The notes beneath the pieces were generated by a model. That model saw only the letters and a program-made list of their open reading frames with translations, was not told the DNA's origin and made no database searches. A stretch of DNA of 42,931 nucleotides from Bradyrhizobium sp. (GTDB taxonomy: Bacteria; Pseudomonadota; Alphaproteobacteria; Rhizobiales; Xanthobacteraceae). The stretch is from assembly GCF_028868675.1 (NCBI RefSeq), contig NZ_JAGWUA010000017.1, positions 1 to 42,931 on the forward strand, in the 5' to 3' direction. Made by a program: the position numbers and the translations under genes. Every line of letters begins with the position of its first letter. Position 1 is the first letter of the stretch. Below, in pieces: positions 24,105 through 37,530 of this stretch.

Positions 24105-25862
24105 CTAGCCTCCGAGACGCCAGACCACCGACCAGGGCGGAAGCCGTTCGCCGGCCGCCTTGCCCCAGATCGGCGTGCCGGTGATGTGGTCGGTGCGTGC
24201 GATATCCTCGTCGGACAGATTGGCCGCAAGGCGCATCGTCGTGCCATCGCCCATGCGCCAGTGCGCCGTCAGCACGCCGTCGTCGGCCGCCACGGCGTTG
24301 CCGAAGCGTGCACCACCAAGCCGTGGCACGATCTTCTCGTGGCGGAGCCGGAGTAGCTGCCGTACCAGCGCCTGCCGGGCCTCCTGCTCCGGCGTGCGCG
24401 AATACCAGTCGAGCACGGCGGACTGCAACGTGGCCGGGTCGAGCGGGTCGGGTACGTCGTTGCCGTACTTCGCATAGGCCCACGCATATTCCTGTCGCCG
24501 GCCGTTGCGGACGGCTTCGGCAAGGCCGCCGTGAAAATCGCAGAAGAACGGGAACGGCGTCGTGGCGCCCCATTCCTCGCCCATGAACAGCATCGGCACC
24601 GCCGGCGCGAGCAGGGTGATCGCGAGCGCCGCCTCGATCGCCGGCGACGCGGCCTGGCTCTCCAACCGGTCGCCGAGCGCGCGGTTGCCGATCTGGTCGT
24701 GGTTCTGCAGGAAATTGACGAAGGTGACCGGCGGCAAATGTCCGCTCGGCTCGCCGCGCGGCTTGTCGCCCCAGAAGGCGGACACCTCGCCCTGATAGAC
24801 GAAACCCAAGGCGAGCGCGCGGGCGAGATCGCGGCGTGGCGAGCGCTGATAGTCGCCGTAGTAACCGGCGGATTCCCGCGTCAACATCACGTGCCAGACG
24901 TGGTGATAGTCGTCGTTCCATTGCGCGCGGTATTTGCCGCGCGGCGGATCCTGCACCGGATCAAGCAGGCTCGCGCAGTTGTCGCCGTTCTCCAGCACGA
25001 GATGGATGTGCCGCGCCGTCTCGACGGCAAGCCGCCCCGCCGCGACGCTGAGTTCATGCAGCATCGGGGTTTCGCCGGGCTCCTGCAGGATGTGGTTGGC
25101 AGCGTCCAGCCGCAATCCGTCGAAACGGTAGTCGCGCAGCCAGTGGATTGCGTTCTCGACCGCGAACGCGCGTACCTCGCCTACGCGGTAGTCGATTGCG
25201 CTGCCCCAGGGCGTGTGCGCGTCGATGAAGAAGGTCGGCGCATAGCGGCCGAGATGGTTTCCCTCTGGGCCGAAGTGGTTATACACCACGTCGAGGAACA
25301 CCATCAGCCCGCGCAGATGCGCTTCATCGATGAGCGTCTTCAGGTCCTCAGGACGCCCATAGGCGCTGTCCGGCGCGTACCACAACACGCCGTCATAGCC
25401 CCAGCCGCGGGAGCCGGCGAAATCCGCCAGCGGCATCAGTTCGAGCGCGGTGATGCCTGTTGCGACCAAATGATCGAGCTTCTCGATCATGGCGCGATAA
25501 GTGCCATGCGGCGTGAACGTGCCCACATGGATTTCGATCAGGACGGTCTCGTGCCACGGGCGGCCGCGCCAATCCCGCGCGCGCCAGCCGAAGCTGTCGT
25601 GGTCGACGACCTCGCTCGGCCCGAAGACGTCCTCCGGCTGGAAGGCGGAGGCGGGATCGGGCACGTCGAGTTCGTCGTCGATGCGAAACCTGTAGCGTGC
25701 GCCGGCCGTCAGACCGGGAATATTTGTGACATACCAGCCATCGTGCTCGCGCCGCATGGCGTGACGCCGGTCGAGCAGGAGGTCGACGCGTTTTGCGCCG
25801 GGCGCCCAGAGCCGGAACTCGACGCCGTCTCCGGTCAGCCGCGGGCCAAAGGTTGCGCTCAT
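24105..25862 (-). CDS. treZ: Maltooligosyltrehalose trehalohydrolase TreZ
   Basis: A 585-residue GH13 enzyme that releases free trehalose from the product of TreY. An N-terminal carbohydrate-module-like domain (FGPRLTGDGVEFRLWAPGAK) precedes the barrel with IHVGTFTPHGTYRAM. Catalytic residues are Asp253 in FDGLRLDA, Glu291 in LVLENGD and Asp389 in NFLQNHDQIGNR, all present. Its start overlaps the glgX stop by four bases (ATGA). Placing treZ before treY, after glgX, suits a line in which debranched glucan is converted to trehalose. Confidence 0.95.
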   Translation of the reverse strand: MSATFGPRLTGDGVEFRLWAPGAKRVDLLLDRRHAMRREHDGWYVTNIPGLTAGARYRFRIDDELDVPDPASAFQPEDVFGPSEVVDHDSFGWRARDWRGRPWHETVLIEIHVGTFTPHGTYRAMIEKLDHLVATGITALELMPLADFAGSRGWGYDGVLWYAPDSAYGRPEDLKTLIDEAHLRGLMVFLDVVYNHFGPEGNHLGRYAPTFFIDAHTPWGSAIDYRVGEVRAFAVENAIHWLRDYRFDGLRLDAANHILQEPGETPMLHELSVAAGRLAVETARHIHLVLENGDNCASLLDPVQDPPRGKYRAQWNDDYHHVWHVMLTRESAGYYGDYQRSPRRDLARALALGFVYQGEVSAFWGDKPRGEPSGHLPPVTFVNFLQNHDQIGNRALGDRLESQAASPAIEAALAITLLAPAVPMLFMGEEWGATTPFPFFCDFHGGLAEAVRNGRRQEYAWAYAKYGNDVPDPLDPATLQSAVLDWYSRTPEQEARQALVRQLLRLRHEKIVPRLGGARFGNAVAADDGVLTAHWRMGDGTTMRLAANLSDEDIARTDHITGTPIWGKAAGERLPPWSVVWRLGG

Positions 25863-27934
25863 GGCGCGCCCGCGAATGCGAGCACCGAGCGCGGCGGCGC
25901 CTTGCTGTCGCCGCCCGGCGGGAAATCGACCGTGTTCAGTCTGGTCTCGGTGGTGTTCAGGATATGCTGCCAGCTGTTGTATTCGGCCATCCTGGGCAAT
26001 TTGAATGCGATCTCTTCCGGTGCTGCGTTCAGCACGATAAAGATGGCCGGTACGTCCGGTTCCAGGGGGCCGAGCACATAGGCGAGGAATCGCCCCTCCG
26101 GAAAATTCCAGTCACCTTCCGTCATCTCCTCGGCGGCCGGCGTCAGCCAGAGCACGCCGTAGGAGCCATCGGCGGGACGGCCATCCAGCCAGCGGTGGCT
26201 GCGCAATTGCGAGAAGCGCCTTCGAATTTCGGCGAGATGTCCGACGAAGTCGGTCACGTCCTCGCCGTCCCGGCCGAGGTTCTCCCAGCCGACCCAGCCG
26301 ATCTCGTTGTCCTGGCAATAGGCGTTGTTGTTGCCGGATTGCGAGTTGCCGACCTCGTCGCCGGCGAGGATCAGCGGCGTGCCCTGCGCCAGCATGAGGC
26401 AGGCGAGCGCGTTCTTGCGAAGTTGGCGGCGCAGCGCCAGGATCGTCTCATCGTCGGTCGGGCCTTCGACGCCGCAATTGTTGCTGTGGTTGTCGTTGGA
26501 GCCGTCGCGATTGTCCTCGCCATTGGCCTCGTTGTGCTTCTGGTTGTAGGCGAAGAGATCGGCGAGCGTGAAGCCGTCATGGACGGTGACGTGGTTGATC
26601 GAGGCGCGCGGCCGCCGTCCGTCGTGGTTGAACAGGTCGGAGGAGGCGGTCATGCGGCTGGAGATGTCGCCGATCAGGCTGCCTTCGCCGCTCCAGTAGC
26701 GCCGCATGGCGCTGCGATAGCGGTCGTTCCATTCCGACCATTGCGAGGGAAAGGCGCCGACCTGGTAGCCGCCCAGGCCGAGATCCCACGGCTCGGCGAC
26801 GAGCTTGACGGTGGCGAGCACCGGGTCCTGCCGCACGACGGTCAGGAACGCGTGGCCGCGATCAAAGCCGTTCGGCCCGCGCGCCAGCGTGGTCGCGAGG
26901 TCGAAGCGGAAGCCGTCGACGTGACAGACCTCGACCCAGTAGCGCAGGGAATCCATCACCATCTGCAGCACGCGGGGATGGGTGAGGTTCACCGACGAGC
27001 CGCAGCCGGTGAAGTCGTCGTAAAAGCGCGGGTTCTCGCGGTTGAGCCAGTAATACGAGGCGTTGTCGATGCCCCGGAAGCACAGCGTCGGGCCCAGATG
27101 ATTGCCTTCCGCGGTGTGGTTGTAGACGACGTCGAGCATCACTTCGATGCCGGCGTCGTGCAGCCGCGCCACCGTGGTGCGGAACGAGTCCAGCGGATTA
27201 TCCTGGGCGTAGCGGGGCTCGGGCGCGAAAAAGGACAGCGAGTTGTAGCCCCAGTAGTTGACGAGCTTCTTCTCCACCAGCACGCGGTCGTCGACGAAGC
27301 CGTGCATCGGCAGCAGTTCGACGGTGGTGACGCCGAGCCGCTTCAGGTGCGCGATCATCGCGGGCGAGGACAGGCCGCCATAGGTTCCGCGCAGGTTCGG
27401 CGGCACGTCCTCGCGCTTCTGGGTCAGGCCCTTGACGTGGGCCTCGTAGATGACGGTATCTTCCCAGGGGATGTTGGGACGGATCTCGCGTCGGCCCCAG
27501 TTGAAGGTCTCGTCGACCACGACGGCCTTGATCATGCCGCGCGCATTGTCGCGGCGGTCGAACGACAGGTCCTCGCGCGGACTCCCGGTGCGATAGGCGA
27601 AATGCGCGTCGCTCCACACCAGCCGGCCGGCGGTGCGCCTGGCGTAGGGGTCGAGCAGCAGCTTGTTCGGATTGAAGCGGTGGCCGTGCTCGGGTTCGTA
27701 GGGGCCGTGGACGCGATAGCCATAGAGCTGCCCCGGCGAGACGTCGTTGAGATAGCCGTGCCAGACGTCCTCGGTGCGCTCCGGAAGCTCGATGCGCTCG
27801 AGTTCGCGCCGGCCGTGACCGTCGAACAGGCACAGCTCGACCTTCTGCGCATGGGCGGAGAACAGCGCGAAATTGGTGCCCCTGCCGTCCCAGCTTGCCC
27901 CAAGACGTGCGGGCGATCCGGCGCTCAGTCGCAT
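25859..27934 (-). CDS. glgX: Glycogen debranching enzyme GlgX (isoamylase type)
   Basis: A 691-residue GH13 debranching enzyme. An N-terminal CBM48 region (SPARLGASWDGRGTNFALFS, typical of GlgX/TreX) leads to a barrel with Asp345 in GFRFDLAT, Glu381 in VAEPWD and Asp453 in HDGFTLADL. It removes alpha-1,6 branches and yields linear chains, the substrate of TreY. It begins 3 bp after glgB and overlaps treZ. In trehalose operons the same family is called treX, and that name would fit equally well. Confidence 0.95.
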   Translation of the reverse strand: MRLSAGSPARLGASWDGRGTNFALFSAHAQKVELCLFDGHGRRELERIELPERTEDVWHGYLNDVSPGQLYGYRVHGPYEPEHGHRFNPNKLLLDPYARRTAGRLVWSDAHFAYRTGSPREDLSFDRRDNARGMIKAVVVDETFNWGRREIRPNIPWEDTVIYEAHVKGLTQKREDVPPNLRGTYGGLSSPAMIAHLKRLGVTTVELLPMHGFVDDRVLVEKKLVNYWGYNSLSFFAPEPRYAQDNPLDSFRTTVARLHDAGIEVMLDVVYNHTAEGNHLGPTLCFRGIDNASYYWLNRENPRFYDDFTGCGSSVNLTHPRVLQMVMDSLRYWVEVCHVDGFRFDLATTLARGPNGFDRGHAFLTVVRQDPVLATVKLVAEPWDLGLGGYQVGAFPSQWSEWNDRYRSAMRRYWSGEGSLIGDISSRMTASSDLFNHDGRRPRASINHVTVHDGFTLADLFAYNQKHNEANGEDNRDGSNDNHSNNCGVEGPTDDETILALRRQLRKNALACLMLAQGTPLILAGDEVGNSQSGNNNAYCQDNEIGWVGWENLGRDGEDVTDFVGHLAEIRRRFSQLRSHRWLDGRPADGSYGVLWLTPAAEEMTEGDWNFPEGRFLAYVLGPLEPDVPAIFIVLNAAPEEIAFKLPRMAEYNSWQHILNTTETRLNTVDFPPGGDSKAPPRSVLAFAGAP

Positions 27935-27937
27935 GGG

Positions 27938-30077
27938 TCAGCCTTCCGGCACGAGGAAGATCGCGGCCAAAGGCGGGATGGTGAGGCTCAGCTCGGGCGT
28001 CTTGCCGGCGACGGCATGAACCTCTCCGATGTTGCCGACATTGGTGCCGCCGTAATGGGCCGAGTCCGAATTGAAAACCTCCTTCCATTTGCCGGCGAAC
28101 GGCACCCGGACGCGGTAGGAACGATAGACGTTGGGCGAGAAGTTGACGACGACGAGACAGCGGGCGCGGGCGTCAAGACCCTTGCGCAGCCAGGCGAAGA
28201 CGTTGCGGTTGGCGTCGTCGGTCACGAGCCATTCGAAACCGGCCTGCTCGCAATCCATCTGGTGCAGCGCGGGCTGCTCGCGATGGAGCCGGTTGAGGTC
28301 GCGGACCAGCGACTGGATTCCGGCGTGGTTCCCGTACTGTAGCAGGTGCCAGTCGAGCGACTGGTCGTGATTCCACTCGCGGCCTTGCGCGAACTCGCCG
28401 CCCATGAACAAGAGCTTCTTGCCGGGGTGGCCGAACATGAAGCTGTAATAGGCGCGCAGATTCGCAAAACGCTGCCACTCGTCGCCGGGCATCCGGCCCA
28501 GGATCGAGCGCTTGCCGTGCACGACCTCGTCGTGGGAGAGCGGCAGGATGAAGTTTTCCGAGAACGCGTAGTGCAGGCCGAACAGAATGTCGCCGTGATG
28601 GTATTTACGATGCACCGGGTCCTTGCTGATGTAGTTCAGCGTGTCGTGCATCCAGCCCATGTTCCATTTGTAGCCGAAGCCGAGCCCGCCATATTCGACG
28701 GGACGCGACACCTGCGGCCAGGCCGTGGATTCTTCCGCCGCGGTCGTCGCCTGCGGGAAGCGGCCGAACACCTCGCTGTTGAAGCGGCGCAGGAAGGCGA
28801 TCGCCTCGAGATTCTCCCGTCCGCCGTGCTGGTTCGGGACCCAGCCGCCCGGTGGCCGGCTGTAGTCGAGATAGAGCATGGAGGCGACGGCGTCGACGCG
28901 CAGCCCGTCGATGGCGTAGCGCTCCAGCCAGAACAGCGCGTTCGAGACCAGGAAATTGGCGACTTCCGTGCGGCCGTAATTGTAGATCAGCGTCCCCCAG
29001 TCGAGGTGACGGCCCTGCAGGGGATTGGCATGCTCGTAGAGCGCGGTGCCGTCGAAATGACCGAGCCCGTGCGGATCGTCAGGGAAATGTCCGGGTACCC
29101 AGTCGAGCAGCACGCCGAGGCCCTCGCGATGGCAGGCATCCACCAGCGCGGCAAAGTCCTCGGGGCCGCCGAACCGGCTGGTCGGCGCATAGAGACCGGT
29201 CGGCTGGTAGCCCCATGAGCCGTCGAACGGGTGCTCGCTGACGGGTAGAAACTCGACATGGGTGAAACCCATGTCGCGTGCGTAGGCGGGAAGCTGCTCG
29301 GCGAGCTCGCGGTAGGTCAGCCACTCGTTGTTGCCCTTGCGCCGCCAAGAACCGAGATGGACCTCGTAGATCGACATCGGCGCCGACAACGCGTTGATGC
29401 CGTCCGGCGCGGGGCGCGGCCGCGGCAACGCCTCCTCATCGAATACGATCGAGGCCGTCTTAGGCCGCACCTCGCTGGCAAAGGCCATCGGATCGGACTT
29501 CAGCGGCAGCGTGTGGCCGTGAGGACCGACGATGTCGAACTTGTAGTGATCGCCGGGCTTGGCATGCGGGACGAACAATTCCCAATAGCCGATGCCGCGC
29601 ACGCGCATCGGATGGCGGCGCGCGTCCCAGAAATTGAAGTCGCCGACCACGCTGACCCGCCGCGCGTTCGGCGCCAGCACCACGAAACCGATGCCGTCGA
29701 CGCCGTCGAGCGTCATCGGATGGGCGCCGAGCTTGTCGTAGAGGCGTTGGTGGGTGCCTTCGCCGAGCAGATAGAGGTCGTAGTCGCTGAGGATCGGCGG
29801 AAAGCGATAGGCGTCCTCCAGTTCGACGACCTTGTCGCCGAATTTCGCTCGCAACCGATAGCGCTTGGCGCCGTTGGGCACGGAGCCGGCGAACAGCCCG
29901 GCCTCGTGGATGCGGTCGAGCTTCGCCACCTCGCCGTGCTCTCCGATCGCCTCGACGTTGGAAGCCTCGGGCAGGAAGGCGCGCACCACGCTCTTGTCGC
30001 CCTCCGGATGCAGGCCGAGATAGTGGAAGGGATCGGAGTGGCGGCCTTCGATGACGGCGTAGGCTTCGGCAGACAAT

Positions 30078-30085
<8 letters not shown>
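27938..30085 (-). CDS. glgB: 1,4-alpha-glucan branching enzyme GlgB
   Basis: A 715-residue GH13 branching enzyme of usual length, with two N-terminal beta domains (about 1-110 and 120-220) and the catalytic barrel. Asp398 in [17 protein letters not shown], Glu451 in [10 protein letters not shown] and Asp519 in [10 protein letters not shown] are all present. It puts alpha-1,6 branches into glucan, in GlgE-type pathways on chains built from maltose-1-phosphate. The start ATG overlaps the end of treS by eight bases; the open frame to 30196 lies inside treS and is rejected. Confidence 0.96.
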
Positions 30086-33371
<3,286 letters not shown>

Positions 33372-33382
33372 GGCGCGTATCC

Positions 33383-35419
33383 TCACGCCAGGCACCGGAA
33401 CAGCAGCGCGGGATCGCGATGGGGATCGATGCGCAGGCGAATCCCGCCCCATTCGATCCCGGACTGCTCGCCGGTCAGGAGATTTTCGATTGCGCAAACA
33501 TGGCGCCGCTCGCCGCCGATGTCGAGCGTGACGTCGCCGAGCGGGAGCCAGAATTCCCGCACGTTGCGAGACAGCGCGATCGCGGCCGCCACCGCGTTGC
33601 TGCCGTCGGCCGACGTCTTGACGAAGGCGATCGCCTCGCCGTCCTCGATGGCGAGAAAGCGGAACCTCTCGGTCTGCTGCAGCGCCAGGTTGTCCCGCCG
33701 GATGCGGTTGAGGGTCGCAATGTAGGCCTTGATGTTGCCGGGCCGGTCCCAGTCGCGCGGCTTGATCCGGTATTTTTCGGAGTCGTGATACTCCTCGCGG
33801 CCTGGCACAGCCTCGTGCTCGAGGAGTTCGAAGCCACTGTAGATGCCGTAATTGCCCGACAGTGTGGCCGCCAGCGCGACGCGCGACTTGAACATCCAGG
33901 GCTCGCCGCTCTGCAGGTGATACGGCAACACGTCCGGCGTATTGGTGAAGAGGTTCGCGCGATAGTACTCGCGTTGCGGATGGCTCGTCAGTGCGCCGAG
34001 ATGCCGCTCCAGCTCCCACTTCTCCGTGCACCAGGGGAAATAGCTGAAGGATTGCGCGAAGCCGAGCTGCGCCAGCCCGCGCATCAGCTTCGGCCGGGCA
34101 AAACTCTTGGCGAACAGGATGACCTCGGGATGGCGGCGGCGGATGTCGCGGATCAGCCATTCCCAGAAGTGGAACGGTGCGGTGTCGTGGTTGTCGACGG
34201 CGAACATCGTCACGCCCTGCTCGATCCAGCACAGCATGACGTCACGGAGGGCATTCCACAGCGCGCTCCGATCCTCGCAGGCGAAGTCGGGCATGACGAT
34301 GTCGGAGTAGGGACCGTCCGTCGGCGGCATCGAGCCGTCGGGCCGGCGCTTGAACCATTCGGGGTGCTGCATCAGCCAGGGATGGTCCGGCGAGCACTGC
34401 ACGACGAAGTCGAGCGCGATCTCGACGCCGTATTCGAGGCAGGTCGCCGCCAGCGCTCGGAAGTCCTCGATGGTGCCGAGCTCGGGATGCAGCGCGTCGT
34501 GGCCACCCTCGATGGCGCCGACCGCGTAGGGGCAGCCGGGATCGCCGTCGGCGGCATCAGGCGAATTGTCGCGGCCCTTGCGGCGGCTGCGGCCGATCGG
34601 GTGGATCGGCGTGAAGAACAGCACGTCGAAGCCCATCGCGGCGATGTCGGGCACGCGCGCAATGCAGTCTCTCAATGTGCCGTGCCGGCCGTCCGGCCCG
34701 CCCTGGCTGCGCGGCATCATCTGATACCAGGCACTGAAGTGCGCCTTGTCGCGGTCGGCGATGAGCGGAAAGAGGGTGGAGCGCGTCAGGTCGGACCGCG
34801 ACTGGCTTTCGGCCATGACGTTCCTGAGCTCGGTCGTGAGCAGGGGGGCGACGTCGCCGGTCTGCAGGTAATCTTCGCACTGCCTGACGATGATGGACGC
34901 CGCGTCCTGATCCGCGCCATAGGCCCTGGTGAGCAGGCCCGCGCCCTCGATCGCATCGAGCGTGACGTCGACGCCGCATTGCTGCCGCAGCTCCAGGCCG
35001 CGGCGCCACGTCGCGAACTCGTCGGTCCAGGCCTCGACGGCATAGACATAGGCGCCGGGACAGGGCGGCACGAAGGAGCCGAACCAGCGGTCGTCGGAAT
35101 GCAGCGTCATCCGTTCACGCTGCCATTCCCGATCCTGCTCGCGGCGCCAGACGAGCGCGGCGCCGACCACGCCGTCGCCGTCGCGCAAGACATCCGCCCA
35201 GACCTCGACGGGCTCGCCCGCGATCCGCTTCACCGGAAAGCGGCCGCCGTCGACCGAGGGATAGACGTCTTGGATGAGGAAAGCGCTGCCGGTTGCGGCG
35301 CTCTCGACAGTTTGAATTGTCCTGTTCACGGTGATGCCATTGACAAGAAAGCAGCGTCCCGTTTCCCTCCAGCGAGAACCGGCGCTTGGTATCTCCATAA
35401 GAAGCCGCTTCTGTGTCAT
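33383..35419 (-). CDS. GlgE-like maltosyltransferase-family protein with altered active site
   Basis: A 678-residue protein with the GlgE plan. The N-terminal domain carries the hallmark DVYPSVDGGRFPVKRIAGEP (51-70); the GH13 barrel follows, with ALDFVVQCSPDHPW and TNTPDVLPYHLQ, and then a beta domain. GlgE extends alpha-glucan with maltose from maltose-1-phosphate. The nucleophile Asp409 and stabilising Asp496 are kept. The acid/base Glu normally in LAEAFTRP is Lys438 (FAKSFARP), and the Arg two residues before the nucleophile is Ala407. The loop RVDNPHTKP reads AVDNHDTAP. It is the first gene of the treS-glgB-glgX-treZ-treY operon. The N-terminal 40 residues lack clear family matches, so a start at Met8 is possible. 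Likely a pseudoenzyme or changed enzyme, so no symbol is given. Confidence 0.85.
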   Translation of the reverse strand: MTQKRLLMEIPSAGSRWRETGRCFLVNGITVNRTIQTVESAATGSAFLIQDVYPSVDGGRFPVKRIAGEPVEVWADVLRDGDGVVGAALVWRREQDREWQRERMTLHSDDRWFGSFVPPCPGAYVYAVEAWTDEFATWRRGLELRQQCGVDVTLDAIEGAGLLTRAYGADQDAASIIVRQCEDYLQTGDVAPLLTTELRNVMAESQSRSDLTRSTLFPLIADRDKAHFSAWYQMMPRSQGGPDGRHGTLRDCIARVPDIAAMGFDVLFFTPIHPIGRSRRKGRDNSPDAADGDPGCPYAVGAIEGGHDALHPELGTIEDFRALAATCLEYGVEIALDFVVQCSPDHPWLMQHPEWFKRRPDGSMPPTDGPYSDIVMPDFACEDRSALWNALRDVMLCWIEQGVTMFAVDNHDTAPFHFWEWLIRDIRRRHPEVILFAKSFARPKLMRGLAQLGFAQSFSYFPWCTEKWELERHLGALTSHPQREYYRANLFTNTPDVLPYHLQSGEPWMFKSRVALAATLSGNYGIYSGFELLEHEAVPGREEYHDSEKYRIKPRDWDRPGNIKAYIATLNRIRRDNLALQQTERFRFLAIEDGEAIAFVKTSADGSNAVAAAIALSRNVREFWLPLGDVTLDIGGERRHVCAIENLLTGEQSGIEWGGIRLRIDPHRDPALLFRCLA

Positions 35420-35431
35420 TAGTTCCGCCCG

Positions 35432-35457
35432 GGAACGGCAGCCCTGCTCCGCGAGTT
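35432..35457 (+). promoter_or_regulatory. Possible EcfG (general stress sigma) promoter before malQ
   Basis: GGAAC (35432-35436), then 19 bases, then TT; the -10 reads AGTT against CGTT. It lies about 80 bp before malQ in the 116-bp gap between the divergent glucan operons. Trehalose and glycogen genes are often under general stress control in rhizobia, which fits, but the match is short. Confidence 0.3.
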
Positions 35458-35535
35458 AAGCCTGATTAACGCCTTCGTTCGCCTGATAAAAGTGCCTCCG
35501 TCCCGGCCAGGGATCGCTTGCAAGCCGCGTGCCGA

Positions 35536-37497
35536 ATGGATCTGATCGCTCAAGCCAAGACCAGGGGAATTCAGGCAGAGTTCATCGATGCCCTGGGGAC
35601 GCTGCGGGTCACCGGGCCCGCCGCTCTCAAGTCCATTCTCGCGGCGCTGCCCGAGAAGCGCGCTTACCGGTTCGTCGCCGGCCCTGTCGTGGTCCGGGCC
35701 GGCCCGCCGGTGCGTACCGCACTGTTCGAGGCCGCGGTGCTCCCGTTGCGCTGGTCGATCGCGCGCGGCGCGGAGGTGGTCGCGGAGGGAGAGGCGTGCG
35801 AGCGCGTCATTGCCTGGCCCGCCGGTCTGGCGCCCGGCTATTACCGGCTGAAGCTCAGGGATGCCGCGGGCATCGAGGACGAGGCGCCGCTGCTCGTGGC
35901 ACCGGAACGCGCCTTCACCGGCGATTTCGATCGCGGCTGGTTGCTCGCCGTGCAGCTCTACGGCATCCGCTCCGCGCGCAACTGGGGAATCGGCGATTTC
36001 ACCGATCTGGCGGGTCTCGTGGCGCTCGCCGCCGAGCTTGGCGCGGACGGCGTCGGCCTCAACCCGCTGCACGCGCTGTTCGACGACCGGCCGACCGATT
36101 GCAGCCCTTATTCGCCGAACAGTCGCCTGTTCCTCAATCCGCTCTACATCGACGTCGAGGCGATCCCGGAATATTCGGCCGATCTGCTGCCCGAGGCGCG
36201 CAGCATCGCGGCGCGCCTGCGTGACGGCGACCGGGTCAACTATGCCGAGGTCGGGCCGCTGAAATGGCGGGGCCTGCGCGCCGCTTTCGATGGGTTCCTG
36301 GCCCGGGCCAGCGACACGCGCCGGCAGGATTTTGCGGCGTTCCGCGCTGTGCGAGCGCCGCTGCTGCAGCGTTTTGCCTGCTTCGAGGTGCTGCGGCATC
36401 GCTTCGCCCGGCCGTGGTGGGAATGGCCGAGCGAGTGGCTGCGGCCGGATGAGGCGACATGCGCCGAACTGCGCGAGGGCCCCGACGGGCGCGAGGTCGC
36501 GTTCGTCGAATTCGTGCAGTGGACCGCCGAGACCCAGCTGCATGCGGCAAAGGCGCTTGCCGGCCGGCTCGGCCTCAAGGTCGGGCTCTATCTCGACGTC
36601 GCGGTCGGCGTGCAGTCCAACGGGTTCGATGCCTGGAACGAGCAACTCGCGATCTCGCGCCAGCTCGCGGTCGGCGCGCCGCCCGACGTGCTCAACACCG
36701 TGGGCCAGGATTGGGGTCTTGCCGGATTCAATGCCGGCGGGCTCGAGGCGCGATCCTTCGTGCCCTTCGCCGAGATGCTGGCGGCCTCGATGCGCCACGC
36801 CGGCGCGATCCGGCTCGATCACGTGCTCGGGCTCAAGCGGCTGTACCTGGTGCCGCGCGGCTTCAAGCCGGACAACGGCGCCTATGCGCAGATGCCGTTC
36901 GAGGCGTTGCTCGCTACCGTTGCCCGCGAAAGCGCGGCGCATGGCTGCATCGTGATCGGCGAGGATCTCGGCACCGTGCCCGAAGGTTTTCGCGAGACCA
37001 TGCAGGACTGGGGCATCTGGTCCTATCTGGTGATGATGTTCGAGCGCGACGATCAGGGGCGTTTCCGCAACGTCGATCACTACATTCCCAATGCGTTGGT
37101 CACTCTCAACACCCACGATCTCTGCACCTATGCCGGCTGGCGTTCCTTCAGCGATCTGAAGGTGAAGCTTTCGCTGGGGCTCGACCCCGGCGAGAGCGAG
37201 CAGGCGCGCTGGCACGCGCTCGGCATGCTCGACGACATCCTCCGCCACAACGCCATCGAGCGGAACGACCTCTATTCCGTGCTGGCGTTCCTGGCACGGA
37301 CCCCCTCGCGGTTGCTGGCCGTTTCGCTGGAAGACCTTTTGGGCGTGGTCGACCAGCCGAACATCCCCGGCACGATCGACGAGCATCCGAACTGGCGCCA
37401 GCGCCTGCCGGTCGCGCTCGAGCATATCGCCGCGACCATCGATCTCGCCGCGCTGAAGGCCGCAACCAGGGAACGGTCGTCCCTGCCGGCGCGTTGA
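35536..37497 (+). CDS. malQ: 4-alpha-glucanotransferase MalQ (GH77)
   Basis: A 653-residue GH77 enzyme that moves maltodextrin segments between chains and frees glucose. Family signatures: LYGIRSARNWGIGDFTDL, the substrate loop TDCSPYSPNSRLFLNPLYID, Asp428 in IRLDHVLGL, Glu476 in VIGEDLGTVP and Asp528 in LNTHDLCT. The N-terminal 140 residues form the extra domain of bacterial MalQ. The ATG at 35536 is preferred over an earlier TTG at 35518; neither has a strong ribosome site. It is divergent from the glgE-like operon and 33 bp ahead of the GH15 gene. Confidence 0.94.
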   Translation: MDLIAQAKTRGIQAEFIDALGTLRVTGPAALKSILAALPEKRAYRFVAGPVVVRAGPPVRTALFEAAVLPLRWSIARGAEVVAEGEACERVIAWPAGLAPGYYRLKLRDAAGIEDEAPLLVAPERAFTGDFDRGWLLAVQLYGIRSARNWGIGDFTDLAGLVALAAELGADGVGLNPLHALFDDRPTDCSPYSPNSRLFLNPLYIDVEAIPEYSADLLPEARSIAARLRDGDRVNYAEVGPLKWRGLRAAFDGFLARASDTRRQDFAAFRAVRAPLLQRFACFEVLRHRFARPWWEWPSEWLRPDEATCAELREGPDGREVAFVEFVQWTAETQLHAAKALAGRLGLKVGLYLDVAVGVQSNGFDAWNEQLAISRQLAVGAPPDVLNTVGQDWGLAGFNAGGLEARSFVPFAEMLAASMRHAGAIRLDHVLGLKRLYLVPRGFKPDNGAYAQMPFEALLATVARESAAHGCIVIGEDLGTVPEGFRETMQDWGIWSYLVMMFERDDQGRFRNVDHYIPNALVTLNTHDLCTYAGWRSFSDLKVKLSLGLDPGESEQARWHALGMLDDILRHNAIERNDLYSVLAFLARTPSRLLAVSLEDLLGVVDQPNIPGTIDEHPNWRQRLPVALEHIAATIDLAALKAATRERSSLPAR

Positions 37498-37530
37498 GAG
37501 GGGACAATCTCGGGGGATTGACGAGGTCAT

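Noticed and set aside
34106..34108. Sequencing error as the explanation of Lys438 in the GlgE-like protein
   Set aside because: Cannot be excluded for one base, but Ala407 and the changed NHDTAP loop are independent differences in the same active site, so a single miscall does not explain the pattern.
33372..34232. Possible 287-residue N-terminal extension of TreS
   Set aside because: It lies entirely over the glgE-like gene in another frame and is Arg/Pro-rich; TreS homology begins just after the ATG at 33371.
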